DNA from: Pseudozobellia thermophila | GTDB lineage: Bacteria; Bacteroidota; Bacteroidia; Flavobacteriales; Flavobacteriaceae | DNA: 64,000 nt | Direction of reading: 5' to 3' | Assembly (NCBI RefSeq): GCF_900141855.1 | Contig: NZ_FQYU01000002.1 | Coordinates: forward strand, 806,001 to 870,000 | Shown here: positions 1 to 7,217 of the stretch, piece after piece | Layout of the letters: each line of letters opens with the position of its first letter | Numbering within the stretch: the stretch's first letter is position 1 | Notes under the pieces: model-generated | Databases searched by the model: none | What the model was told of the DNA's origin: nothing | Seen by the model: the letters and a program-made list of their open reading frames with translations, nothing else | Translations under genes and position numbers: made by a program

Positions 1-416
1 TAGGCCTTGTTGGTACCCGGGTTGAGGCCCTCGGTCATATCAAAGGCCAGTTTGGGGCCCGTGGCATTGATCAGGTAGTCGTAGGTCACCTTTTCGGTCT
101 GGCCCTTAAGGTCGCCCGTCACATATTCGACCTTTACAAAGGGTTTTGGGGTTTCGGCATCGCCCTCGGGGTGAAAGGTAGTTACCTTGGCCTGTTTATA
201 ACCGATGCCCTTCTTTTTGTAGAGGGGAGGCAAGGGAAACAAGATCTGTTCCGATTTCATTCTTCCGATCCCTACCCAGATGTTGGAAGGGATCCATTGG
301 TAGTTGCTGTTGGGGGAAACCACCAAGACCTCATGTTCCTTGGGGAGTTTCCTTCGCAGGTGTGCCGCCGCTACGTGACCGGCGATACCTGCACCGAGTA
401 TAACTATTTTAGCCAT
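1..416 (-). CDS. Sulfide:quinone oxidoreductase-like FAD/NAD(P) flavoprotein (partial)
   Basis: Only the first 138 residues are visible, because the gene runs off the left edge. Translation from ATG 416 gives an N-terminal Rossmann fold with GAGIAGHVAAAHLR (Gly8, Gly10 and Gly13 form the GxGxxG loop that binds FAD) and a later NATGPKL segment typical of FAD-dependent pyridine nucleotide-disulfide reductases. The NYQWIPSNIWVGIGRM segment resembles the N-terminal part of type III sulfide:quinone oxidoreductases. These enzymes oxidise sulfide to polysulfide and pass electrons to quinone at the membrane. A persulfide dioxygenase and rhodanese cluster lies at 25-27 kb and could use the product, but it is not adjacent. 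The redox cysteines cannot be checked because the C-terminal half is missing, so NDH-2-like or flavocytochrome-like relatives remain possible. Confidence 0.65.
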   Translation of the reverse strand, partial: MAKIVILGAGIAGHVAAAHLRRKLPKEHEVLVVSPNSNYQWIPSNIWVGIGRMKSEQILFPLPPLYKKKGIGYKQAKVTTFHPEGDAETPKPFVKVEYVTGDLKGQTEKVTYDYLINATGPKLAFDMTEGLNPGTNKA

Positions 417-582
417 TTTGTTTGGTTTTAAGATCAAGCCGGTTCCTTAAGGACAACAGGACATCTGTTTGCCCTTGTGGGAATCCGTAACTCCGATACC
501 GTAAATTTCAGGATTTGGCGCAGCGCCTACAGCAACAATTGTTACAGAAAACGCAGGCATAAAACCACGGCCCCTACCGAAG

Positions 583-660
583 CCGTAGGGCAAAAGTTTT
601 TAGGCCGATTACGCTTTTACGTAAGAATGGAATTGTAGGAATTTTTATATTGTAGGAGCG
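583..660 (+). repeat. AT-rich leader repeat, copy 1
   Basis: The gap 417-731 holds no convincing gene. It contains a copy of a leader sequence that recurs in front of other accessory genes: GATTACGCTTTT then GTAAGAAT, then TTGTAGGAATTTTTATATT. The TTAC/GTAA pair can form a small hairpin. Related copies lie near 18637, 41449 and, in decayed form, 5138. The gene that follows starts at 732. Confidence 0.5.
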
Positions 661-731
661 TTTTACCCAGCCACAATCATTTTTAAAACAAGATAGCGAG
701 AAACGACATTCTCCAATCAATATAAGAACAG

Positions 732-1028
732 ATGGAATTAAAAAACGAATACCTTGATGAGAAAGAAGCAAGAACTTTTTTAAAACAATTTACTGGTTGT
801 GACTATGTTTTTGCTCAAGGAGCTAATAGAAAATGGGGTAAATCTGATGATATAAAATTAGAAAGCAATGCACCTTATTTTCAAATAATGCCTTATACTT
901 TTGATGATGGATTTTTTATTTGGTATGTAAAAGAGAGACCAGATAGACAATTTTTTGAATTGCGTGAAACTTGTATCATACATTTTTTACATTATAGGAA
1001 AAGATGGTTAGAATTAAAGGTGGAATAA
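732..1028 (+). CDS. Hypothetical protein, 98 aa
   Basis: I do not recognise this protein. It is a small soluble protein without signal peptide or membrane segment, rich in aromatic residues in its second half (FDDGFFIWYVKERPD). The base composition is clearly more AT-rich than the core genes of the window, as in the other accessory modules. It starts about 70 bases after an AT-rich leader repeat and is followed after about 190 bases by another unknown AT-rich gene in the same direction. Both facts suggest a recently acquired cassette. It could be one half of a two-gene toxin/immunity or defence unit, but nothing in the sequence proves that. Confidence 0.5.
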   Translation: MELKNEYLDEKEARTFLKQFTGCDYVFAQGANRKWGKSDDIKLESNAPYFQIMPYTFDDGFFIWYVKERPDRQFFELRETCIIHFLHYRKRWLELKVE

Positions 1029-1218
1029 CCAGACACTTCGCGCTAACCCGCAAGCGTCATGCTCGCATCACATCAAGGAAGCAAGGCTTTTGGATATAAA
1101 ATAAACAACGCTGAAAATGGGTAGAAAATGCCAAAACGTAAAATGTATTTATGCCTAAAATCTGGGAGGTATAGTCATTAAAACACTTGTGCTACTAACA
1201 AATTTAATAAAACAAAAA

Positions 1219-1875
1219 ATGGCAGACACTCTAGTTTCTGAAAAAATAGGACTTCGTGAAAAAATAACAATTGAAATTGATGGGAAATGGAAAGCAAGAA
1301 ATGTTATTGACTTCTTTAGTTCCATACAGAATTTGTATGACTATTACAGCTGTTTCTTAATACTGTCTGATTTTAAAGAATATTCTAAATCCGAAAAGGA
1401 AAAATGGTATGAAGACCAAATCATTTGTATTGGACATATAAATCAAACTTTTGTTGGCAAATCTACAACCTTCATAGATAGAAAAAACAAATTTTACTTT
1501 TTCGACAAAGATATGGACGACTCTCATGATCTTAAACTAGCCTTAATTGAGCCACTCTTTTTGAAGAAGTTTAGCTATGCTTCCCCTGGCTTTAAAGATC
1601 TCATTGGGGCAGGAGAAGTTATTGGACATCTGAAAGACTTTTGTTTTAAAATAATAGACATTTTTATCACGAAAAACAAAAGAAAAAATGAAGACAGAAA
1701 GGAAAAACTAGAGAATGAAATACTTGAAATAGAGAGAAATAGACAGTTTGCAAAATTGCTTGAAGAAGTCGGATTCGAAAAAGAAGAAATTAAAAAAGTA
1801 ATCCTTAGTGAATATAAAAATGCCCTTCCTATAGTAAAACTAATCCAGGAAGGAAAGATTACTGGTATAAAATAA
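1219..1875 (+). CDS. Hypothetical protein with SPG...GxG motif and coiled-coil tail, 218 aa
   Basis: The reading frame is open from a GTG at 1189, but ATG 1219 (MADTLVSEKIG) is the more natural start. The N-terminal half is a mixed alpha/beta domain. Near residues 125-150 there is YASPGFKDLIGAGEVIGHLK, a pattern (SPG, then D, then GxG, then a helix) that I associate with uncharacterised proteins in many bacteria. It is followed by a hydrophobic helix (FCFKIIDIFI) and a highly charged Lys/Glu helix that is probably a coiled coil. There is no signal peptide. AT-rich codon use contrasts with the GC-richer core genes. A GC-rich repeat follows at 1992. The function is unknown; membrane-acting effector is one speculative option because of the hydrophobic helix beside the coiled coil. 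Confidence 0.5.
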   Translation: MADTLVSEKIGLREKITIEIDGKWKARNVIDFFSSIQNLYDYYSCFLILSDFKEYSKSEKEKWYEDQIICIGHINQTFVGKSTTFIDRKNKFYFFDKDMDDSHDLKLALIEPLFLKKFSYASPGFKDLIGAGEVIGHLKDFCFKIIDIFITKNKRKNEDRKEKLENEILEIERNRQFAKLLEEVGFEKEEIKKVILSEYKNALPIVKLIQEGKITGIK

Positions 1876-1991
1876 AAAAACACTAGCGCAATCATCATAC
1901 TTGTGCTGTAAAAAAGCAAACAGGGACACGAACAACAATACACAAAGATCAAATGCCCATTTGCAAGCCTCACCGGAGCACGCAGCGGAGA

Positions 1992-2033
1992 AATTCCCCC
2001 TTCGAAGGGGGTGCCCGAAGGGCGGGGGATGTT
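1992..2033 (+). repeat. GC-rich repeat, short form (copy 1)
   Basis: This lies in the gap 1876-2280, which has no credible gene. The core is CCCCCTTCGAAGGGGG (a perfect palindrome), then TGCCCGAAGGGCGGGGGATGT, where GCCC-GAA-GGGC forms a second hairpin and ATTCCCCC can alternatively pair with GGGGGAT. The gap also carries degenerate copies of a CGAGCGTCACGCTCG-type hairpin near 2080 and 2218. Confidence 0.8.
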
Positions 2034-2280
2034 CTTTCGAAGCGAATAGACAAAACCGAGGGCAAAGTTGCCTCCACTAGCACGAGCATAACGCCCGTGC
2101 CGTTCACCTATTACCCCAATCCTCAAACTCACGGGCATGGTAGCAACAAAATATTGAACCCAAACACAGCGTTATAATACGTAATTAAAAACCATTTAAA
2201 CGGTATCCATAGCCGCTGGCGCGAGCCCCACGCCCGCGCTGTGGCACCCATAACACCAACAAACATTTAGAAAGAAAACA

Positions 2281-2865
2281 ATGAAGACGAATAGCCTCAC
2301 CCTAATAGCCTTATTGCTTTGTACCGCGGCCTTTTCGCAACTGCAAAGCATAAAAGCCGAACACTTGAATTTTAAAATTAAAAACGACTTTACCCTATCG
2401 GATACGGACGGCATGCCCATACAACTAACGGATACGGTAAGCATTGGAAACGAAACCATCATCAAAACCGTTTCTGTAAGCCCACAGGCCATGAACCCCA
2501 TCACCAACAACATCAAGGATATTTCCGATATTTTAAATTTAGAGACCCTGTCGGTCATACAGGATAATTTTGTGAAAGAGAAAGAAATTGATGGCACCAC
2601 GGAAATAAATGGGCGGAAAATTCTGTTCCGGGAAAATTTCACGGAAATCTATAAGGATTATAATCTTACCGAGCTGATAGGCTATGAATACTCGAACGTT
2701 TATTATTTTTTCTCCTCAAAGGACTGGATATCGTCAATAGAATACGTAGTGCGCACCGATATCAAGGATGAAAAAATTCCCGACCCCTATGTGGTCGCCA
2801 AACAAATGGCCAAGCATATCAATCTTGGGGACATCAATGTGATCATCAATAGCCTGGAGCAATAA
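2281..2865 (+). CDS. Secreted hypothetical protein, 194 aa
   Basis: I do not recognise the family. The protein begins with a clear signal peptide (KTNSLTLIALLLCTAAFSQ, cleavage probable after FSQ or just before it) without a lipobox cysteine, so it should be periplasmic or outer-membrane associated. The mature part is rich in Thr, Ile and Asp and looks like beta-strand protein with no cysteines. Nothing points to a catalytic motif. It stands alone, between GC-rich repeats on both sides, and runs in the same direction as the other accessory genes. Its base composition is intermediate between the AT-rich modules and the core genes. Confidence 0.55.
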   Translation: MKTNSLTLIALLLCTAAFSQLQSIKAEHLNFKIKNDFTLSDTDGMPIQLTDTVSIGNETIIKTVSVSPQAMNPITNNIKDISDILNLETLSVIQDNFVKEKEIDGTTEINGRKILFRENFTEIYKDYNLTELIGYEYSNVYYFFSSKDWISSIEYVVRTDIKDEKIPDPYVVAKQMAKHINLGDINVIINSLEQ

Positions 2866-2879
2866 GGTGTGCCCCCCTC

Positions 2880-3125
2880 CTAACGCGAGCGTCACGCTCG
2901 TTCCCTGTTCAAAACACCCCTGCAAAGAAGTGAGAACACAGTTTCGCCAACGCGCCATCTCGACGCAAAAACACCCCTGAAAAGCAGCTCTTGAGGTGCT
3001 TTGCCAGCGCGCCGTTTCGCCCACTGCTGTCGCAGACGGCGTCCTCAAGGGGACAGTTAATTCCCCCACTTCGGCAGGCTCAGTGCCGCGCTTCGAAGGG
3101 GGTGCCCGAAGGGCGGGGGGATGTA
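2880..3125 (+). repeat. Composite intergenic repeat: hairpin units plus GC-rich repeat (copy 2)
   Basis: This lies in the gap 2866-3395. It begins with a GCGAGCGTCACGCTCG hairpin (2884-2900). Two hairpin units of the AACACCCCTG...GCCAACGCGCC type follow, the second being AAAGCAGCTC-TT-GAGGTGCTTT, then CGCAGACGGCGTCCTCAAGGGG, and finally the long form of the GC-rich repeat (3061-3124). Short open frames across this region come from the repeat itself and are not genes. Confidence 0.8.
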
Positions 3126-3395
3126 TTTCCCTACCCCAACAAAAACCCAACACACCGACCAAAAAAGAAAAAATTATAAATTAAGGTCTGAAAAATCATA
3201 ATTCGATATGGAATTTATCTTACCTGTGCCCCACCCCACAAATAGTTCGGGCCATGGCCTTTTCAAAGCGACAGTTTATATCGGCCCCCATAAGAATCCC
3301 TCACCGGCGGGGGACATCCCATTGCCCGTTCTAGCCGGACCATGGCGGCCCAACTATCCCACCAGAAGCCGACGAACCAAATACTTATAATAATC

Positions 3396-4310
3396 ATGGA
3401 ATCATTTTGGTGGAGTCCCAGGATCCTCTTTATAAAAGGCGCTTTTCTCCTTTTGCTACTACTTGTATACCAACTTTTTAAAAAACCCTTTCTATCCGAC
3501 TTTGATATTTCAAGTGGCGAGCTCAAAAAATATGAGATGAAAAGGTCTAGAGGAATGGAGAATAAAAGGATTCTGTACCTATGGCTTAACGATACCATAT
3601 CCCAACCCTTTACGACCGAATACAAAGAGCCACAGAAGAATATAAATACGAACATAGGCTTTATTGAAAAATACGGCCTGACCATATGGCATGATAAAAG
3701 AAGGGAGATAAAGCAATTGCAATCCAACAAAACGCTAATCGTAGATTACGACTGGTTTTGGTGGCCATCACTCCTGTTTTACCTATACTCCCTTGCGATA
3801 CACTTTGGCATGTTTCTATTGGTCAAGAAAGATTCGATCAATATCAATTCCTACGCCGATATGTGGAGTTACACCATAGGTGAACGGGAAATCATCGAAA
3901 AGCACAATTATAGAAAATACGAACGGGGAGGTATACTTCCTTTTATGTTATATAATCCCATGTTCCGATCAAAAAAGAACAGGGAATCAATCTACGAGGC
4001 CGAAATAACCTTTTGGCGTCAATTCTTCAACATTTGCAATGCACGCGCAATGAAGCCCGCGGTAAGGGAATGGATGGAACAAACCCCAAAAGGGAGGGCG
4101 TTCTTACAAGGTTACGATTTCTATGAAAAACTGATCAGAAGTGAAATTCCCCCTTGGAAACTGACGAGGACTACCGATTCCATATTTGAATTTATCTCGT
4201 TGCGCCTGGATTTCGGCCGTGAGCATTACGAGGATTTTGGGCGCTTGTTTCGTGAAGAATTTCCAAGGGAGTATTTTAAAATGCTAAAGGAACTGGACAA
4301 GATAAGGTAA
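3396..4310 (+). CDS. Membrane-anchored hypothetical protein, 304 aa
   Basis: The family is not recognised. The frame is open upstream to 3342, but ATG 3396 (MESFWWSPRILFIKGAF) places a membrane helix at the N-terminus (about residues 9-25, rich in Leu) and is preferred. A second hydrophobic segment lies near residues 123-145 (WWPSLLFYLYSLAIHFGMFLL). The C-terminal half is soluble and rich in Arg, Glu, Trp and Phe (FWRQFFNICNARAMKP), with helical character. No signal peptidase site or catalytic motif is evident. It is isolated between composite repeats, in plus orientation like the other accessory genes. It may be a signalling or stress-related membrane protein, but no role can be assigned. 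Confidence 0.5.
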   Translation: MESFWWSPRILFIKGAFLLLLLLVYQLFKKPFLSDFDISSGELKKYEMKRSRGMENKRILYLWLNDTISQPFTTEYKEPQKNINTNIGFIEKYGLTIWHDKRREIKQLQSNKTLIVDYDWFWWPSLLFYLYSLAIHFGMFLLVKKDSININSYADMWSYTIGEREIIEKHNYRKYERGGILPFMLYNPMFRSKKNRESIYEAEITFWRQFFNICNARAMKPAVREWMEQTPKGRAFLQGYDFYEKLIRSEIPPWKLTRTTDSIFEFISLRLDFGREHYEDFGRLFREEFPREYFKMLKELDKIR

Positions 4311-4329
4311 GCCCTCCCCCCTATCTCGT

Positions 4330-5110
4330 CCCCCGCTAGCGCGAGCGTCACGCTCGTGCCTGCAACAGACAATGAATCCCCCTTCGAAGGGGGTGCCCGA
4401 AGGGCGGGGGATGTAACTGCAACACCAACGAAAGCCGAACACTTACACCAAAAGAAAAATTTTAAATTGAACACCCCTAAAAAGTAGTCTAAGACTACTT
4501 TGCCAGCGCGCCAACTCGCCCGCTGCTAACGCAGACGGCGTCCTCAAGGGAGCAATTCCCCCACTTCGGCAGGCTCAGTGCCGCGCTTCGAAGGGGGTGC
4601 CCGAAGGGCGGGGGATGTATCTGTTTTACAAACGAAAGCCGAACACCTTGGCTAAAAGAAAAATTTTAAATTGAACACCCCTGAAAAGTAGTCTAAGACT
4701 ACTTTGCCAGCGCGCCAACTCGCCCGCTGCTAACGCAGACGGCGTCCTCAAGGGGACAATTAATTCCCCCACTTCGGCAGGCTCAGTGCAAGGCTTTGAA
4801 GGGGGTGCCCGAAGGGCGGGGGATGTAACTGCAACACCAACGAAAGCCGAACACCTTAGCCAAAAGAAAAATTTTAAATTGAACACCCCTGAAAAGTAGT
4901 CTAAGACTACTTTGCCAGCGCGCCGTTTCGACGAAAGAACACCCCTGAAAAGCACCTCAAGAGGTGCTTTTCTGTCCCCTCAAGGGGACATTACGCTATG
5001 CGTCCTCAAGGGAGCAATTCCCCCTTCGAAGGGGGTGCCCGAAGGGCGGGGGATATTCTTTCAAAAACGAATAGACAAAACCGAGGGCAAAGTTGCCCTC
5101 CACTAGCGCG
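4330..5110 (+). repeat. Tandem array of the composite repeat (about 206-bp period; GC-rich copies 3-6)
   Basis: GC-rich cores lie at 4376-4414, 4555-4618, 4763-4826 and 5017-5054. Between them the phrase ACGAAAGCCGAACACCTT, an A-rich linker, the hairpin AAAGTAGTCT-A-AGACTACTTT, GCCAGCGCGCC and GCTGCTAACGCAGACGGCGTCC recur with nearly identical sequence at a spacing of about 204-208 bases, giving roughly three tandem units. A hairpin with a different stem (AAAAGCACCTC-AA-GAGGTGCTTTT) lies at 4949-4972. CGAGCGTCACGCTCG hairpins flank the block near 4341 and 5106. No gene lies in 4311-5430. Confidence 0.85.
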
Positions 5111-5137
5111 AGCGTCACGCCGTGCCAAGCAGGGTTG

Positions 5138-5275
5138 CGCTTAGGCCTTTCTATAGGAGAATCATTGCAAGAATTTTCATCTTGGGAGGGATTTGGGTAG
5201 TCTAAACTATGGTTTTACACCCGAATAAAGGGATATAGGCGTGTAAGGGTATGCTAATACGATTGTTGTAGCTAA
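5138..5275 (+). repeat. AT-rich leader repeat, decayed copy, upstream of HipBST
   Basis: The segment CTATAGGAGAATCATTGCAAGAATTTTCAT, then TAGTCTAAACTATGGTTTTACACCCGAA, ending with ATACGATTGTTGTA at 5258-5271, matches in order and spacing the leader upstream of the Gabija-like pair, which also ends with ATACGATTGTTGTA (near 18747). It is more diverged than the copies at 18.6 and 41.4 kb. Confidence 0.4.
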
Positions 5276-5281
5276 TTAAAT

Positions 5282-5422
5282 TATACCTGAATGGATATAG
5301 TTCTTTCTTAAACACCCTTAACTATACCCGAACAGGTATAATGTATAATGATTTTACCTTTTTTATACCTTAACGGGTATAGTTTTGATTATTATTACTA
5401 CATTTATACCCGAACAGGTATA
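5282..5422 (+). promoter_or_regulatory. Four HipB operators at exact 41-bp spacing, with promoter
   Basis: Four 18-bp palindromic boxes of the form TATACC-N6-GGTATA lie at 5282-5299 (TATACCTGAATGGATATA, one arm imperfect), 5323-5340 (TATACCCGAACAGGTATA), 5364-5381 (TATACCTTAACGGGTATA) and 5405-5422 (identical to the second). Start-to-start distance is 41 bases each time, about four helical turns, so all boxes face the same side of the helix. A Bacteroidetes-type -7 element TAGTTTTG lies at 5380-5387, abutting box 3, so bound repressor would block the polymerase. Box 4 sits in the leader, 8 bases before the hipB start. E. coli HipB also uses spaced palindromic operators (TATCC-N8-GGATA), which supports the assignment. 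Confidence 0.85.
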
Positions 5423-5430
5423 ATATTAAC

Positions 5431-5643
5431 ATGAAAAAGTTAAGCAAATTCGTAAAAGAACGTCGCAAAAGACTAGGGCTAACGCAAGAAGACCTTTCGT
5501 TTAAAGCCGGGGTTGGATTGCGATTTGTTCGTGACCTAGAACAAGGAAAAGAATCTTTAATGATGGACAAAGTCAACCAAGTATTATCATTATTTGGCCA
5601 TGAACTTGGTCCGCTACCCATAGAAAGAGATGAAAACAGCTAA
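5431..5643 (+). CDS. hipB: HipB antitoxin, XRE-family repressor
   Basis: This is a 70-residue protein made almost entirely of an HTH_XRE domain (residues 5-62, LTQEDLSFKAGVGLRFVRDL). It is the DNA-binding antitoxin of a HipBST module and should repress its own promoter through the four palindromic boxes just upstream, alone or together with the partner proteins. The stop overlaps the start of the next gene by 14 bases, so the two are translationally coupled. The length fits the short HipB of three-gene systems and it lacks a long C-terminal tail. AT-rich composition and the leader repeat upstream suggest horizontal acquisition. Confidence 0.85.
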   Translation: MKKLSKFVKERRKRLGLTQEDLSFKAGVGLRFVRDLEQGKESLMMDKVNQVLSLFGHELGPLPIERDENS

Positions 5644-5959
5644 AGTTTACATGCATGACAAGTGGGCCGGAATATTGACAGAAGATGAAGATGGATACCA
5701 TTTTCAATATGAAGAATCATACCTGAAACAAACAGGTTCAGAGGCAATAAGTGTAACACTCCCACTGTCAAGGGAGCCCTATGACAGTAAAATTTTATTT
5801 CCATTTTTTGACGGATTAATCCCAGAAGGTTGGTTATTGGATATAGCGCAAAAAAACTGGAAATTAAATCCGAGAGATAGAATGAGCATACTATTAAAAA
5901 CCTGTCAGGATTGTATAGGAGCGGTATCAATCCAAGCACAAGAAGAAAATGGAAAATAA
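5630..5959 (+). CDS. hipS: HipS, separate HipA N-terminal subdomain
   Basis: This 109-residue protein corresponds to the N-terminal subdomain of HipA-type kinases (the couple_hipA region). The hallmark FPFFDGLIPEGWLLDIAQ lies near residues 58-76, followed by a helix and a QDCIGAVSI strand. In classical HipBA systems this piece is fused to the kinase; here it is a separate gene, as in the HipBST systems described in enteropathogenic E. coli and Legionella relatives, where HipS acts as the antitoxin that neutralises the HipT kinase. It overlaps hipB by 14 bases and hipT by 11 bases, giving a tightly coupled operon. The separate reading frames are a normal feature of this family rather than a frameshift: the overlaps are clean and both starts are ATG. 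Confidence 0.85.
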   Translation: MKTAKVYMHDKWAGILTEDEDGYHFQYEESYLKQTGSEAISVTLPLSREPYDSKILFPFFDGLIPEGWLLDIAQKNWKLNPRDRMSILLKTCQDCIGAVSIQAQEENGK

Positions 5960-6908
5960 ATGTCTTTATTGCTATAGGGAAATTGAATCCGATGAATTGA
6001 TCACAGAAGCTGGTTCAAAAGGATATCATGAAAAATGTAGTAAGAAGTTTTTTGGAAAAATTAATCCCCCAGAATTAAATTTTACAGAAGACCAAATTTT
6101 AGAGTTAGCCGAACAAGTGATCAAAAGCCATAAAACAGTAACAGGGGTTCAACCTAAACTATCCCTTGGACTTTCGGAAAACTCATTAGAACATGAAAGG
6201 TTCACCATTGTCGGTCTTTGGGGCGAATATATATTAAAGCCCCAAACCAAAATATATGCAAGCTTACCAGAGATCGAAGACCTAACCATGCATTTAGCGG
6301 AGCTTAGCAAATTAAAAACAGTGGCGCATTCACTTATTCGATTGAAATCAGGTGAATTGGCTTACATAACAAAACGAATTGATAGAAATAAGGGAAGTAA
6401 GCTTCATATGGAAGACATGTGCCAAATAACAGAACGATTGACAGAGCACAAGTACAAGGGATCGTATGAACAAATAGCAAAGGCTATAAAAAAATATAGC
6501 GCAAATTCGGGCTTGAACGTTATCGATTTCTTTGAATTGGTACTATTTAGTTTTTTAACCGGAAATAATGATATGCACCTTAAGAACTTTTCCCTGTTAA
6601 AAAGAAATTCTGAATATGATTTATGCCCTGCTTATGACTTGGTCGCCTCTGCACTAGTAGTCGAAGGAGATGATGATGATTTGGCTTTAAACTTAAATGG
6701 CAAGAAGAAAAACATCAAAAAAGAAGATTTTGAAATCGCAATGAGAGCTGCTGGTATAGACCTAAAGGTAATAGAAAACATTTTTAAAAAGTATAAAAAA
6801 TTGATTCCTAAATGGTCTAAATTTATTGAAGAAAGTTTCCTGAGCGAATCATTGAAAAGAGCATACAAGTCGTTAATTGATCACAAATCAAAACAAATTG
6901 AACTCTAA
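5949..6908 (+). CDS. hipT: HipT serine/threonine kinase toxin
   Basis: The 319-residue kinase body of the HipBST system. The N-terminus has a small zinc-ribbon-like motif (CLYCYRE, then YHEKC; Cys5, Cys8, His27, Cys30). The Gly-rich loop is TVTGVQPKLSLGL (63-75), followed by the ATP-binding Lys strand GEYILKP. The catalytic loop is TGNNDMHLKNFSLL (Asp near 208) and the metal-binding motif is CPAYDLVAS. Family members phosphorylate translation factors or aminoacyl-tRNA synthetases (E. coli HipA modifies GltX, HipT modifies TrpS), causing growth arrest; the target here is unknown. The loop serines used for autophosphorylation (SxS in many HipT) appear as threonines (Thr63 and Thr65). All catalytic motifs are intact, so the toxin is probably active and held by HipS. 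Confidence 0.85.
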   Translation: MENKCLYCYREIESDELITEAGSKGYHEKCSKKFFGKINPPELNFTEDQILELAEQVIKSHKTVTGVQPKLSLGLSENSLEHERFTIVGLWGEYILKPQTKIYASLPEIEDLTMHLAELSKLKTVAHSLIRLKSGELAYITKRIDRNKGSKLHMEDMCQITERLTEHKYKGSYEQIAKAIKKYSANSGLNVIDFFELVLFSFLTGNNDMHLKNFSLLKRNSEYDLCPAYDLVASALVVEGDDDDLALNLNGKKKNIKKEDFEIAMRAAGIDLKVIENIFKKYKKLIPKWSKFIEESFLSESLKRAYKSLIDHKSKQIEL

Positions 6909-7023
6909 AACACTGGTTAAAGTTAAAAATAAAACTGGGGTAAAAAACAAACAAATTCATCCTAAATCCGACATATTATAATTCCGCCCTCTATCAACCC
7001 ACCATCTCTCCCGTAGCTTTCGA

Positions 7024-7205
7024 TATGGCGTCCTCAAGGGGCCAAAAATCCCCCACTTCGGCAGGCTCAGTGCAGCGCTTCGAAGAGGGTGCCCGAAGGG
7101 CGGGGGATGTAACTGCAACACCAGGCTGGCGCGCCAACCCCATAAAAAACTGTAAATTCGTCCAAACAAAACACCCCGATAAGCAGCAAAAATGCTACTT
7201 TGTCA
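7024..7205 (+). repeat. Composite repeat after HipBST (GC-rich copy 7 and a hairpin unit)
   Basis: The gap 6909-7217 carries TGGCGTCCTCAAGGGG, a long-form GC-rich repeat (7048-7110) and a hairpin unit AACACCCCGAT-AAGCAGCA-AAAA-TGCTACTT ending only about a dozen bases before the next gene. The order of sub-blocks is inverted relative to the 4.4-5.0 kb array: the GC-rich core comes first and the hairpin second. Confidence 0.75.
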
Positions 7206-7217
7206 ACACACCCAAAC

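Noticed and set aside
3208-3390. Small 60-codon open frame before the membrane protein at 3396
   Set aside because: No protein features, odd composition, and it ends immediately before a better-supported start.
2734-4955. Several minus-strand open frames sharing PPALRAPPSK-type peptides (for example 2734-3162, 4226-4474, 4626-4955)
   Set aside because: They are translations of the GC-rich composite repeats and recur wherever the repeat occurs; no start signals or conserved protein features.
4330-5110. Possible CRISPR or minisatellite coding region
   Set aside because: The period is about 206 bp and the units are composite hairpin repeats found singly in other gaps; there is no repeat-spacer pattern.
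5282-5422. Short repeats at regular spacing, like a small CRISPR array
   Set aside because: The 18-bp units are perfect or near-perfect palindromes of the HipB operator type directly upstream of hipB, and there are no cas genes.
5630-6908. Frameshifted hipA
   Set aside because: HipS and HipT each have their own ATG, clean overlaps and complete domains; the split is the known HipBST organisation.
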